Notes: generated by a model from the sequence alone, not told the origin. A DNA stretch of 16,000 nt from Wenzhouxiangella sp. (GCA_018400355.1 JAGYMV010000009.1:1-16000); one strand, 5' to 3'; positions 1 to 8,316 are shown, numbered from the stretch's first letter. Numbers and translations: made by a program.

Positions 1-29
1 TGTTCACTTAACCTATTGAGGATTGAGAC

Positions 30-1424
30 ATGGAACTGGACCCACTGCTACTCTCCCGCATTCAGTTTGCTTTTGTGGTGTCATTCCATGCCATTTTCCC
101 GGTATTCACCATTGGCTTGGCGTCCTATATTGCGGTCTTGGAGGGCATTTTCTACAAGACCCAAAATCCAGTCTATGCGCGACTCTCGCAATTTTGGATC
201 AAGATCTTTGCGATTGTCTTTGGCATGGGCGTGGTCTCAGGCATCGTCATGGCGTTTCAGTTTGGCACCAACTGGAGCGCATTTTCATACACAGCCAGTA
301 ACTTCCTCGGCCCAATTCTGAGTTATGAGGTGGTCACTGCATTCTTTTTGGAAGCCACCTTCTTGGGCGTGTTGCTGTTTGGTCGATCCAAGGTCCCACC
401 GGGCATTCATTTATTCGCCGCCTGCATGGTGGCCATCGGCACCTTCATTTCATCGTTCTGGATTCTTTCAGCCAACAGCTGGATGCAAACACCAGCCGGT
501 GTGGAGCTAAGAGATGGCATGATCCATATGACCTCGTGGACCGAAGCCATTTTCAACTCCTCTCTCCCCTATCGATTTGCGCACATGGGTTTGGCCTCAT
601 TCATCACAGGCGGCTTTGTGGTTGCGGGGGTGAGTGCTTATTACCTGCTGAAAGGACGCCACCCTCAAACCAGCAAAAAAGCACTCAAGATGTGCGTCAT
701 TTTGTTGGCCATTACCACTCCCTTACAGCTGTTTGTGGGCGACCTGCATGGGCTCAATACATTGAAAAACCAACCCATGAAAGTGGCGGCCATGGAAGGC
801 CATTGGGAAACGAAAAAAGGGGCGCCACTGGTCTTGTTTGCCATCCCCGATGCGGCCAATGAGACCAACCATTTTGAAGTTGCCATTCCCTATCTCGGCA
901 GCTTGATCCTCACCCACAGTTTGGATGGGGAAGTCCCAGGCTTACTTGAGGTTCCAGCAGCCGACCGACCACCCGTGGGCCCTGTCTTTTGGAGCTTCCG
1001 GGTCATGGTTGGCTTAGGGATGCTGTTTATCGCCATCTCCTTACTCAGTGCGTTTCTCCTGTGGCGCGGTCGCCTGTACGACTCACCCAAAGTGTTACGT
1101 GTCCTGTCTTGGATGATCCCTCTGCCATTTGTTGCGGTGCTGGCGGGTTGGTTTGTGACAGAGATAGGCCGTCAGCCTTGGATCATCCATGGCCTACTCA
1201 GGGCCAGTGAGGGGGTGACACCTTCTTTAACTTGGCCCATGGCCTTGTCGACCTTGCTGGGCTACATCGCCATTTATGCGGTGGTCTTTACGGCTGGCCT
1301 GCACTATCTTCGAATCGTGATTGCCAAAGGCCCTGAGCCACTGGAGACCGAGGCCAGCGATTCGATCGCCCGTCCGAAGCGCCCGTGGTCGGCTGTCAGC
1401 CACGACCCGCAACCCGAGACTTAG
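30..1424 (+). CDS. cydA: Cytochrome bd-type quinol oxidase subunit I, CIO (short Q-loop) subtype
   Basis: Haem-bearing subunit of the membrane terminal oxidase that takes electrons from quinol and reduces oxygen to water. At 464 residues it is multi-spanning. Seen: His20 in the first helix (equivalent of E. coli H19), FQFGTNW at 76-82, Glu100 and Glu108 in the second conserved helix, His185 and Met326 (haem b558 ligand positions), and GRQPW at 380-384. The Q-loop keeps Lys251 and Glu256, but the segment between the ETNHF motif and the FRVMVG helix is far shorter than in E. coli CydA, which points to the cyanide-insensitive (CioA-like) branch. The ATG at 30 has GAGG eight bases upstream, which decides the start. 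It is first in a cydA-cydB-cydD-cydC run, with nine bases to cydB. The promoter lies mostly left of the window. Family is certain; cyanide insensitivity is inferred from loop length. Confidence 0.97.
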   Translation: MELDPLLLSRIQFAFVVSFHAIFPVFTIGLASYIAVLEGIFYKTQNPVYARLSQFWIKIFAIVFGMGVVSGIVMAFQFGTNWSAFSYTASNFLGPILSYEVVTAFFLEATFLGVLLFGRSKVPPGIHLFAACMVAIGTFISSFWILSANSWMQTPAGVELRDGMIHMTSWTEAIFNSSLPYRFAHMGLASFITGGFVVAGVSAYYLLKGRHPQTSKKALKMCVILLAITTPLQLFVGDLHGLNTLKNQPMKVAAMEGHWETKKGAPLVLFAIPDAANETNHFEVAIPYLGSLILTHSLDGEVPGLLEVPAADRPPVGPVFWSFRVMVGLGMLFIAISLLSAFLLWRGRLYDSPKVLRVLSWMIPLPFVAVLAGWFVTEIGRQPWIIHGLLRASEGVTPSLTWPMALSTLLGYIAIYAVVFTAGLHYLRIVIAKGPEPLETEASDSIARPKRPWSAVSHDPQPET

Positions 1425-1433
1425 GAACCGGCC

Positions 1434-2441
1434 ATGGAATTAATTGATCTCACATTGGTCTGGGTCGGCATCATCGGCCTGGGCGTTTTTATGTACGTCT
1501 TGATGGACGGGTTTGATTTGGGTGTTGGGATCTTGTTTCCATTCGCGCCCAGCGATGAAGCCCGCGATGAGATGATGAATTCGGTGGCGCCTGTGTGGGA
1601 CGGCAACGAGACCTGGCTGATTCTGGGTGGGGCGGGATTACTGGCTGCCTTCCCGTTGATCTATGCGGTCTTTTTGCCCGCGCTCTACATTGGCGTGTTC
1701 TTGCTCTTGGCTGGGCTGATTTTCCGAGGGATTGCGTTTGAATTTCGGTTCAAGGCAAAGCGCGCAAAGCATTGGTGGGATCGGTCTTTTTTCTGGGGGT
1801 CTACGGTGGCCTCTTTTGCCCAAGGCGCTGTGGTTGGAGCCTATATCCAAGGGTTCAATGTGGTGGATTTCCGCTACGTCGGTGGTGCCTTTGATTGGCT
1901 CACACCCTTTACCGTGATGACTGGTTTGGGTGTGGTGGCTGGATACGCCCTACTGGGTGTGACTTGGACCATCTTGAAAACAGAAGGGGCGACACAGACT
2001 TGGGCCCATCGGATCGCCCCGCGGGTCCTTTTGGCTGTCATGGCCTTTTTCGTGATTGTGAGTCTCTGGACACCCTTGGCCAGTGAGCGCGTGGCCGAGC
2101 GCTGGTTCTCTGAAATCAGCTGGATTTGGGTGTTTCCATTCTTAACGGTGTTAACAGCAGCGTGGATATTTCGCGCCCTCAAACATCGAGCTGAGGCCGC
2201 ACCTTTCATCGGCTCGCTCATTTTGTTTGCGCAGTTCTATTTGGGCTTGTTAATCACCCAATGGCCGTATGCCGTGCCGCCCGATCACACCTTCTGGGAT
2301 GCCGCCTCGGATTCTGGCTCACAATTGTTCCTATTGATTGGCGTGTTGTTTTTGATTCCAGTCATTCTCGGGTATACCGCATGGACCTATTGGGTCTTCC
2401 GCGGCAAGGTGAAGTCTGGAGCGGGGTACGCTGGACACTGA
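1434..2441 (+). CDS. cydB: Cytochrome bd-type quinol oxidase subunit II
   Basis: Integral membrane partner of CydA, 335 residues, with no catalytic haem ligands of its own in most models of the enzyme. Seen: the N-terminal helix followed by MDGFDLG at 24-30 and WDGNETW at 55-61, both hallmarks of CydB/CioB, and then a series of hydrophobic helices to the C-terminus. Start is ATG at 1434 with an AGGA about nine bases upstream. It is translated right after cydA. No small cydX-like ORF is visible between cydB and cydD, so an accessory small subunit, if any, is encoded elsewhere. The natural-looking C-terminus means the trouble at the start of the next gene is not caused by a break in cydB. Confidence 0.96.
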   Translation: MELIDLTLVWVGIIGLGVFMYVLMDGFDLGVGILFPFAPSDEARDEMMNSVAPVWDGNETWLILGGAGLLAAFPLIYAVFLPALYIGVFLLLAGLIFRGIAFEFRFKAKRAKHWWDRSFFWGSTVASFAQGAVVGAYIQGFNVVDFRYVGGAFDWLTPFTVMTGLGVVAGYALLGVTWTILKTEGATQTWAHRIAPRVLLAVMAFFVIVSLWTPLASERVAERWFSEISWIWVFPFLTVLTAAWIFRALKHRAEAAPFIGSLILFAQFYLGLLITQWPYAVPPDHTFWDAASDSGSQLFLLIGVLFLIPVILGYTAWTYWVFRGKVKSGAGYAGH

Positions 2442-2461
2442 CCCCCAAGCCCCCTCACCCG

Positions 2462-2481
2462 GTGAGTGCAAAGACTGGCTG
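2462..2481 (+). other. Candidate original cydD start (GTG) put out of frame by one base
   Basis: GTG at 2462 opens a reading frame that stops at TGA 2480-2482 after six codons. One extra A in the AAA run at 2470-2472 would instead read M-S-A-K-D-W-L-K and continue into CydD. Within the CydD frame between the preceding stop (2410-2412) and 2503 there is no ATG, GTG or TTG; only CTG codons at 2416, 2431 and 2479. CTG 2431 has a GGAG nine bases upstream, so a CTG start overlapping cydB is an alternative. No Shine-Dalgarno precedes the GTG, so reinitiation from the cydB stop would be needed. Confidence 0.45.
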
Positions 2482-2502
2482 AAGCACCAAGCGCCCCCTT
2501 GG

Positions 2503-4146
2503 TTGCGTCCGGTCGCTGCCATTTTGGCTTTTATTGAAGGGCTGACGGTGTTGGCCCAAGCCTGGTGCCTGGCGAGCTTGCTAGACGCCGTTGTCATCCA
2601 ACAAGCGCACCTAAATGAGACCACCGCTTGGTTTGTTGGATTGGGTCTGGCTTGGCTGGCCCGCGCGGCGGTCACAGGCTTGAGAGGTATCATGGGTGCC
2701 AAAGCCTCCTCACTCCTTCGCACCTCACTCAGACGCCAACTCGTTGATGTGGCCTTGAGCGCTGGTCCATTGCTCAGGATGAAGCAATCATCGGCGGGAT
2801 TATCGCAATCGATACTCGAGCGTGTGGATGCATTGGATGCTTATTACGCCAAGTACCAGCCGCAGTTGATCACCGTGATGGTCCTGCCATTGATGCTGGC
2901 CCTGGCCATCGCCAGCACCAACTGGTTGGCTGGCCTTGTGTTGGTGCTGAGTGCGCCTTTCATCCCGCTATTTATGGCGCTGATCGGCATGGGCGCTTCG
3001 CAATTGAGCCTTGAGCAACAGCATGCACTCGATCGTCTGGGTGGGTTGTTCTATGACCGCATCAGTGGTCTGGCCACCCTCACCCGCTTTGGCGCCACCC
3101 ATCGCGAGCAAGAAAAACTCCGAACCTACAACGAATCATTCCGGCAACGAACCATGCGGGTCTTGCGCGTGGCTTTTTTGTCGTCTGCTGTCCTTGAGTT
3201 TTTCAGTGCGCTGGCCATTGCGGTGATGGCGATCTATATTGGCTTTTCACTTTTGGGCTTTATCCGAGTGGGGCCCAGTGACCAAATGACGCTCAAAACT
3301 GGGCTGTTTATGTTGCTGTTGGCGCCTGAGTTCTATAACCCGCTGAGAAGTCTCGGGCAATTCTGGCATGATCGAGCCAATGCACTCGCGGCGGCCAGCG
3401 CGCTCATGTCGCTTCAAAAAGAGCCCTCAGCACGCCTTGAACCCACCACGGCCGAAGGCACCTTGGCCACCGAAAAACCAAAGGGCCTGAATGTCACCCT
3501 AGAGAACGTGAGCCTCACCGTTGGCCAGAATCGTGTCTTGATCGAACAGGTCAACATGACACTTGAAGCTGGCCTGTGTCATCTCATTGAAGGGCCCAGT
3601 GGTGCGGGCAAAACCACGCTTTTGAATCACATCGCTGGGTTCTCTGACCCCTCGTCGGGAAAGATTGGGTTTAGTGGCATCGATGTCGCCACCCTCACCA
3701 GAGCAGAGCTTCACAACCTACGCGCATGGCTTGGGCAACGCCCTCAATTGATCTCTGGGACAGTCCGAGACAACCTGTGCCTAGATGGACCAAACGATGA
3801 CCAAACGCTCCAGACAGCACTGCAGCAAGCCGGACTGGGTGTCTGGCTCAGCCAACGAGTCAATGGGCTAGATCTGATGCTGGGTCCAGAAGGCATGGGG
3901 CTGTCTCGTGGCCAAATTCAGAGGCTTTGTCTGGCGCGCCTATTGATCACACCCAAGCCTTTGTTGCTGCTCGATGAACCCACCACCGGATTGGATCAAC
4001 CAACAGAAACCCAACTTTGGTCTGACCTAAAGGGCATGGCAAAGCGCACTGGCATGACCATCGTCGCCGCCAGCCACAGCCCATTGGCACGTGATTGGTG
4101 CGATGTGTGTTGGCGCATCAAAAACCAGCGAGTGGTGCGGATGTGA
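2503..4146 (+). CDS. cydD: CydD, ABC exporter subunit for cytochrome bd assembly (5' end uncertain)
   Basis: One half of the CydDC heterodimeric inner-membrane ABC transporter required for cytochrome bd maturation, linked to thiol/haem handling. Seen: an N-terminal transmembrane domain to about residue 300, then a nucleotide-binding domain with Walker A GPSGAGKTT at 365-373, an ABC signature LSRGQ (non-canonical second Gly) at 467-471, Walker B LLLLDEP near 488-494 and a switch His in ASHSP. The only ordinary start codon in frame is this TTG, which has no Shine-Dalgarno. The frame is open back to 2413 and encodes a WLKHQAPPWLR-like stretch that resembles the N-terminus of other CydD proteins, so the true protein probably begins earlier. 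See the separate 5'-end entry. The stop overlaps the GTG start of cydC (GTGA). Function is well supported; the start is not. Confidence 0.9.
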   Translation: MRPVAAILAFIEGLTVLAQAWCLASLLDAVVIQQAHLNETTAWFVGLGLAWLARAAVTGLRGIMGAKASSLLRTSLRRQLVDVALSAGPLLRMKQSSAGLSQSILERVDALDAYYAKYQPQLITVMVLPLMLALAIASTNWLAGLVLVLSAPFIPLFMALIGMGASQLSLEQQHALDRLGGLFYDRISGLATLTRFGATHREQEKLRTYNESFRQRTMRVLRVAFLSSAVLEFFSALAIAVMAIYIGFSLLGFIRVGPSDQMTLKTGLFMLLLAPEFYNPLRSLGQFWHDRANALAAASALMSLQKEPSARLEPTTAEGTLATEKPKGLNVTLENVSLTVGQNRVLIEQVNMTLEAGLCHLIEGPSGAGKTTLLNHIAGFSDPSSGKIGFSGIDVATLTRAELHNLRAWLGQRPQLISGTVRDNLCLDGPNDDQTLQTALQQAGLGVWLSQRVNGLDLMLGPEGMGLSRGQIQRLCLARLLITPKPLLLLDEPTTGLDQPTETQLWSDLKGMAKRTGMTIVAASHSPLARDWCDVCWRIKNQRVVRM

Positions 4147-5840
4147 GGGCGCTGACGGACAAACACCCGTTCCGTGCCCTGATCCGGCGCCGTTGGCACT
4201 GGCTGCTTGCTGGACTTTTATTGATTGTGCTGAGTCTCGCAGCCGGCGTGGTGCTTTTGGCGCTTTCTGGATGGTTCATCACAGCCAGCGCTTTGGCTGG
4301 TTTGGGTCTCCTGCTGGGGCTCGATATCTTCACGCCCGGGGCTGGCATTCGTTTGGCCGCCATTGTCCGCACCGCCTCACGTTATACAGAACGCTTGGTC
4401 ACTCATGAAGCGACTTTTAGAATCTTGTCCGATCTTAGAACGCAGTTGTTTGGGCAACTGGCCTTGCGCCCCATCAGTCAGCAACGGGCGCTCAATCGAG
4501 GGGATGCACTGGGTCGATTCACACAAGATATCGCCCAACTCGACCACGTCTTTTTGGGTGTGGCTGGCCCCAGCACGGGGGCCATCGCACTGACCTTATT
4601 GGGCGGTGGTTTAATCGCCTGGGTCATTGATCCTCTCCTGGCCTGGCCACTCATCGTGGGCACCGCATTGGTCCAACCGATGATGGCCATTGGGGTGGCT
4701 TGGCGGGGTGCCAATGCCTCCAATAGCAGTGTCTTGATCTCGGCAAGGTTAAAAGAGCGGTTGGTTGATACCTTTGATGGCTTGGAGAACGTGTTGGCCA
4801 CAGACCAAGTGGGCCAGCGCGTCACAGAGATTGGCCAGCTATCAGACGACTTGATTCGCCAGCAGACGAAGACTCAGCATTGGGATGCACTCGGCACCAG
4901 TCTTTCCATCCTAGTTGGTGGCCTTGTCTTAATGCTGACGTTGGCCATTGGTGTGGGCTTCCACGAACAAGGACAAATCGATGGTCCGTGGCTTGGTTTG
5001 GTGGCCTTGTTGATCATTGGTGTGAGCGAGGCCTGGCAAGTGATTCCGAGCGCTTGGCGAAAGCTCTCTGAGAGCCGGCAGGCATGGGCACGGGTCAAAC
5101 CCATGGTCTCGCCATGGCCAACAGCCACTCAACATTCAGAGGCAAGCATGGCAACTGAGGTCTCCCCACACAGGCGGCCAAGCGCCACCGCCCGGGGCGC
5201 ACAATGGGTTGTGACCGACCTCACCTTTCATTATCCAGGCCACCCAATCGATGTCTTAAGAGACATCCATTTGGTCATCGCCCCGACAGAAAAAGTGGCC
5301 TTGATTGGCCCCAGTGGTTGCGGCAAAACAACCCTCGCTTATTTGTTGATGGGGGAACTGTCCCCAACCAAAGGCTCGATTGATTGTTTGGCGCCCAGCG
5401 CAAATACCGATGGGTTATCGAAGCATTGCCCGACGGTGGGGTATCTTGCCCAAGACCCGAAGTTGTTTTCCGATACGCTGGCCAACAATCTGCGGATTGC
5501 TGTGCCATCGGCATCCAATGAAGCGCTGATCTCAGTTTTGCAAAAGGCCGGCCTGAGGGGTTGGTACGATGCGCAAGAACTTGGATTAGAGACTTGGATT
5601 GATGAGAATGCGAGCAACCTATCGGGTGGTGAAGCCAGGCGGCTGGCCTTGGCGCGTTTGATGTTGATTGACCCTGAATTGGTGATCCTTGATGAGCCCA
5701 ACACAGGGCTTGATGCATCAACCAACGATGCCCTCAATCAAACCTTGGATGCGTGGTTGGCGGATAAAACCGCGCTCATCATCACCCATCAGCCCGATCG
5801 CGCACCCCGCTTTGATCGGACCATAAGACTCGATGATTGA
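4143..5840 (+). CDS. cydC: CydC, ABC exporter subunit for cytochrome bd assembly
   Basis: Partner of CydD in the heterodimeric ABC exporter that supports cytochrome bd assembly. About 565 residues, close to the family length. Seen: basic N-terminus (RRRWHW) followed by helices, and a nucleotide-binding domain with Walker A GPSGCGKTT at 389-397, signature LSGGEARR from about 493, Walker B LVILDEPNTGLD near 513-524 and a switch His in ITHQP. The signature here is canonical, unlike CydD, consistent with an asymmetric heterodimer. I chose GTG 4143 because it overlaps the cydD stop in the coupled GTGA arrangement and gives a CydC-like N-terminus; the frame is open further upstream, but those codons lie inside cydD. 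The last 59 bases are shared with the opposite-strand DUF4105 gene. Confidence 0.93.
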   Translation: MRALTDKHPFRALIRRRWHWLLAGLLLIVLSLAAGVVLLALSGWFITASALAGLGLLLGLDIFTPGAGIRLAAIVRTASRYTERLVTHEATFRILSDLRTQLFGQLALRPISQQRALNRGDALGRFTQDIAQLDHVFLGVAGPSTGAIALTLLGGGLIAWVIDPLLAWPLIVGTALVQPMMAIGVAWRGANASNSSVLISARLKERLVDTFDGLENVLATDQVGQRVTEIGQLSDDLIRQQTKTQHWDALGTSLSILVGGLVLMLTLAIGVGFHEQGQIDGPWLGLVALLIIGVSEAWQVIPSAWRKLSESRQAWARVKPMVSPWPTATQHSEASMATEVSPHRRPSATARGAQWVVTDLTFHYPGHPIDVLRDIHLVIAPTEKVALIGPSGCGKTTLAYLLMGELSPTKGSIDCLAPSANTDGLSKHCPTVGYLAQDPKLFSDTLANNLRIAVPSASNEALISVLQKAGLRGWYDAQELGLETWIDENASNLSGGEARRLALARLMLIDPELVILDEPNTGLDASTNDALNQTLDAWLADKTALIITHQPDRAPRFDRTIRLDD

Positions 5841-6978
5841 CCCAAAATAAAGCCAACACCAAAGGCACCAAAAGCCATAGAACGCGCCCATCTTGTGCGG
5901 CCCACAGACCACTGAACCAAAGCATCGACCCCAAACCAAATATTAGGGCAGACAACCCCCACGCCAGACGGCGCCACATCACGGGCCAAATCGGCAACAG
6001 ACCCAACCAAAGCGGGTGCAATACGATCAGCAATTGGTTGCCTCGGACGACCTCGTGCGCCGTGAATAATGACATCCCTATGATCACAATGCCTGCTAAA
6101 GAAAGGGCCAAGATTGCCATGCCCGTGGGGATCCAGGCGGCACGTGATCGGCTGAGCATTGGCATCAGCACCAGGCCAGCCAGCAAAAAACCCCACGCCA
6201 CGAAAGCGCCAGGACCCGCCACCAAGACGCTATCGACCCGCTCTGATTTGGCCTCATAAATGATGGCATCAGAAACCACCAAAGGGCCTTGGGGCAACAC
6301 AATTTCTCTCACTTGATTGGCCAATGCAGCTGGCAAAAATGCCTCATCCCATTGCTTGATCGGCTGATCCGCACTTGGACCAAGCAACACCATCAGCCCC
6401 AGATGCGCGGCTGGATGGTGCTTGGTTTGAGCGGCTGTATGCTGCCTAAAGGTCTGCTCGGCAGGGTTTGCCTGAAGCACATCGGAGAGCGCGCCGTCTG
6501 TGGTTTCGTTTAATAAGTCACGCAACCAAGTCGAGCAATTGGCCCAGTAGTAATCATAGTCATAGTATCGAGGATAGGGATAGATCGCATTGGTCAACAA
6601 AAACTCGAGCTGATCGAATTGCTCATCTGTTAGGTTGAGCTCTTGGACGCGAATGGAGCGATCCAGTTGGCGATAGAACCGAAACTCGCGCTCAACCGGC
6701 ACCGATGAGCCAAAATATCGCATCTCTCCAGCCAAAAAACGGCCATAGAAGCCAGAGGCCTCAATATCAAAGTAGCCGAAACTGAAGGTATGATCCAACC
6801 CCTGTTCTGGGTCTTGCAGCCAAATGGCGTTGTGCCCGAACCATTCCCACACTTCCCCACCTGAACCATAAGTGACCAAGTGGGCTTTTTTTGCGTGCGC
6901 CGAGGCCAAGGGCAAGCCCAAGCTGAGCAAGATCAAAAGCCCGACCAGCCAGCTCGAAGCTGGGAACTGCTTAGACAA
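5782..6978 (-). CDS. DUF4105 (Lnb N-terminal periplasmic domain) membrane protein
   Basis: Predicted 398-residue envelope protein of unknown function. Seen: an N-terminal signal-like helix (about 9-27, ending LASAHA), then a DUF4105-type domain carrying YGSGGEVWEWFGHNAIW (His49) and a Tyr-rich stretch leading to ANCSTWLRDLL (Cys148), then about five hydrophobic helices in the C-terminal half. The order His...Cys with an NC-x-x-x-L-R-D motif resembles the permuted NlpC/P60-LRAT group, so a thiol peptidase or acyltransferase activity is possible; that is my inference. I chose TTG 6978, which overlaps the end of corC by eight bases and puts the signal helix at the N-terminus. The frame is open back to 7122, but that extension lies inside corC and has no signal peptide. 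The position after corC is where lnt is found in E. coli. The 3' end overlaps cydC tail to tail by 59 bases. Confidence 0.8.
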   Translation of the reverse strand: MSKQFPASSWLVGLLILLSLGLPLASAHAKKAHLVTYGSGGEVWEWFGHNAIWLQDPEQGLDHTFSFGYFDIEASGFYGRFLAGEMRYFGSSVPVEREFRFYRQLDRSIRVQELNLTDEQFDQLEFLLTNAIYPYPRYYDYDYYWANCSTWLRDLLNETTDGALSDVLQANPAEQTFRQHTAAQTKHHPAAHLGLMVLLGPSADQPIKQWDEAFLPAALANQVREIVLPQGPLVVSDAIIYEAKSERVDSVLVAGPGAFVAWGFLLAGLVLMPMLSRSRAAWIPTGMAILALSLAGIVIIGMSLFTAHEVVRGNQLLIVLHPLWLGLLPIWPVMWRRLAWGLSALIFGLGSMLWFSGLWAAQDGRVLWLLVPLVLALFWVNHRVLWSDQSGVRDRADG

Positions 6979-7807
6979 TGTGTCGCATTTCCATGGCGTG
7001 CAGGCGCCGATCATCGGCGGCCTTGACGGTGAAGCTCCAACCATCAATCTCGATGGCCTCCCCCACCTCTGGCACCCGCCCAAACTCAGCCACCACGAGC
7101 CCACCAATGGTGTCGTAGTCATCGTCGCTGAACTGTGTTTCTAAGGCTTCGTTGATGTCTTGTATCGTGGCCAATGCTTGAATGAGGAAACCGCCATCAT
7201 CAAGCTTTTGCACGTCTTCAATGGCTTCCACATCATGCTCGTCATCGATGTCGCCGACAATCTCTTCTAAGACATCTTCGATGGTGATCAGCCCGGATAC
7301 GCCGCCATACTCATCGACCACAATGGCCATGTGGTTTTTGCTCACACGAAATTCTCGAAGCAACACATTCAAGCGCTTTGACTCTGGAATGATGACAGCA
7401 GGCCGCAGCAACTGAGCCAAATCAGGCTCCTCATCACTGGTCACCCAATGGAGCAGGTCCTTGGCCAGCAAGATGCCCTCAACTTCGTCCCGATCCTCAC
7501 CCACCACAGGAAAGCGTGAGTGACCAGATTCGATGATCTGCGGGAGCATCTCTGCCAAAGTGGCGGATTTTGCTAAAACCGCCATGTGTGAGCGTGGCAC
7601 CATGACATCGCGGACTTGCAATTCATCCACCCCCAACGCCCCTTTGAGCATGGCCAGGGTGTCTGCTTCAATCAAACCTTGCTCAGCGGCGGCACCTAAG
7701 ACTTCAATCAGATCTTCACGGCTTTTGGGATCACTGCCAAAGGCACGACCGATTTTTTCCAACCAGCCCCCAGAACCCGATCGATCATCACTTCCTTCTT
7801 CGTTCAT
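6971..7807 (-). CDS. corC: CorC/YbeX-type CBS-domain protein
   Basis: Cytosolic CBS-pair protein of 278 residues in the CorC (YbeX) family, traditionally linked to magnesium/cobalt efflux and more recently to ribosome metabolism through its neighbours. Seen: no membrane (DUF21) region; a charged N-terminus; the family motif VRDVMVPRSHM at 65-75 opening the first CBS repeat (to about 127); a second CBS repeat at about 135-190 ending in DEYGGVSGLITIEDVLEEI; and a C-terminal transporter-associated (CorC_HlyC) domain from about 205. ATG 7807 has AAGG eight bases upstream. It lies 14 bases after ybeY, matching the conserved miaB-ybeZ-ybeY-ybeX order. Family is certain; the actual ion or ligand is not readable from sequence. 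Confidence 0.95.
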   Translation of the reverse strand: MNEEGSDDRSGSGGWLEKIGRAFGSDPKSREDLIEVLGAAAEQGLIEADTLAMLKGALGVDELQVRDVMVPRSHMAVLAKSATLAEMLPQIIESGHSRFPVVGEDRDEVEGILLAKDLLHWVTSDEEPDLAQLLRPAVIIPESKRLNVLLREFRVSKNHMAIVVDEYGGVSGLITIEDVLEEIVGDIDDEHDVEAIEDVQKLDDGGFLIQALATIQDINEALETQFSDDDYDTIGGLVVAEFGRVPEVGEAIEIDGWSFTVKAADDRRLHAMEMRHIV

Positions 7808-7821
7808 CGTCTTACCTTACC

Positions 7822-8316
7822 TCATCGTTCCAAATACGGATGATTGATACCCAAGGCCTGCAAAATCCGGACCTCGTGTGTTTCCATGATCTCAGCCTCG
7901 CTGGGGCTTTGGTGATCAAACCCCATTAAGTGCAACACCCCATGGACGGTCAGATGCGCCCAATGGTCTTGAGGCGCTTTGTTTTGTTCAGCAGCCTCTG
8001 TAATCACCACCGGTGCACACAGCACGACGTCGCCCAAAAAACCTGGGACATCGGCTGGAAAGCTCAATACATTGGTGGGCCCATCTTTCCCGCGCCACTG
8101 GCTGTTTAGCGTGGCCGATTCGGCCTCATCGACAATGCGAATGTTGATCCAAGGGATAGAAGGGTCGAGTGACTGGACTCGCTCGAGCGGGCCCAAGGCA
8201 GCCACCACCCAGCCTTTAAAATCACTCTCGCCAGGCAACGCCTCCCCCTCCGTTGCCCACTGAATACTGAAGGGGTCGTCGTCCTCAGTGAGGAGGATAT
8301 CATTTTGCTTGCTCAT
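7822..8316 (-). CDS. ybeY: Endoribonuclease YbeY, rRNA maturation factor
   Basis: Zinc-dependent single-strand RNase of 164 residues, known to take part in 16S rRNA 3' maturation and 70S quality control. Seen: the metal-binding signature HGVLHLMGFDH with His125, His129 and His135, preceded by the conserved NVLSFP and LGDVVLC blocks at about 82-100. I chose ATG 8316 (MSKQND...) over the upstream in-frame ATG at 8397: it has GAGG close upstream, and the longer form would run far into phoH. It still overlaps the end of phoH by 17 bases, suggesting translational coupling, and corC follows after 14 bases. Confidence 0.95.
   Translation of the reverse strand: MSKQNDILLTEDDDPFSIQWATEGEALPGESDFKGWVVAALGPLERVQSLDPSIPWINIRIVDEAESATLNSQWRGKDGPTNVLSFPADVPGFLGDVVLCAPVVITEAAEQNKAPQDHWAHLTVHGVLHLMGFDHQSPSEAEIMETHEVRILQALGINHPYLER

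Noticed and set aside
3901..3915. Degenerate ABC signature LSRGQ as a sign of a broken CydD.
   Set aside because: CydD of other bacteria also departs from LSGGQ (E. coli has LSVGQ as I recall), so this is normal asymmetry of the heterodimer.
5275..5737. Minus-strand open frames opposite the cydC ATPase domain.
   Set aside because: They mirror the codon pattern of cydC and have no Shine-Dalgarno or recognisable motif.
6979..7122. Longer N-terminus for the DUF4105 protein, starting at 7122.
   Set aside because: The extra 48 codons lie inside corC on the same strand in another frame and would put 57 residues ahead of the signal helix; TTG 6978 gives a normal signal peptide.
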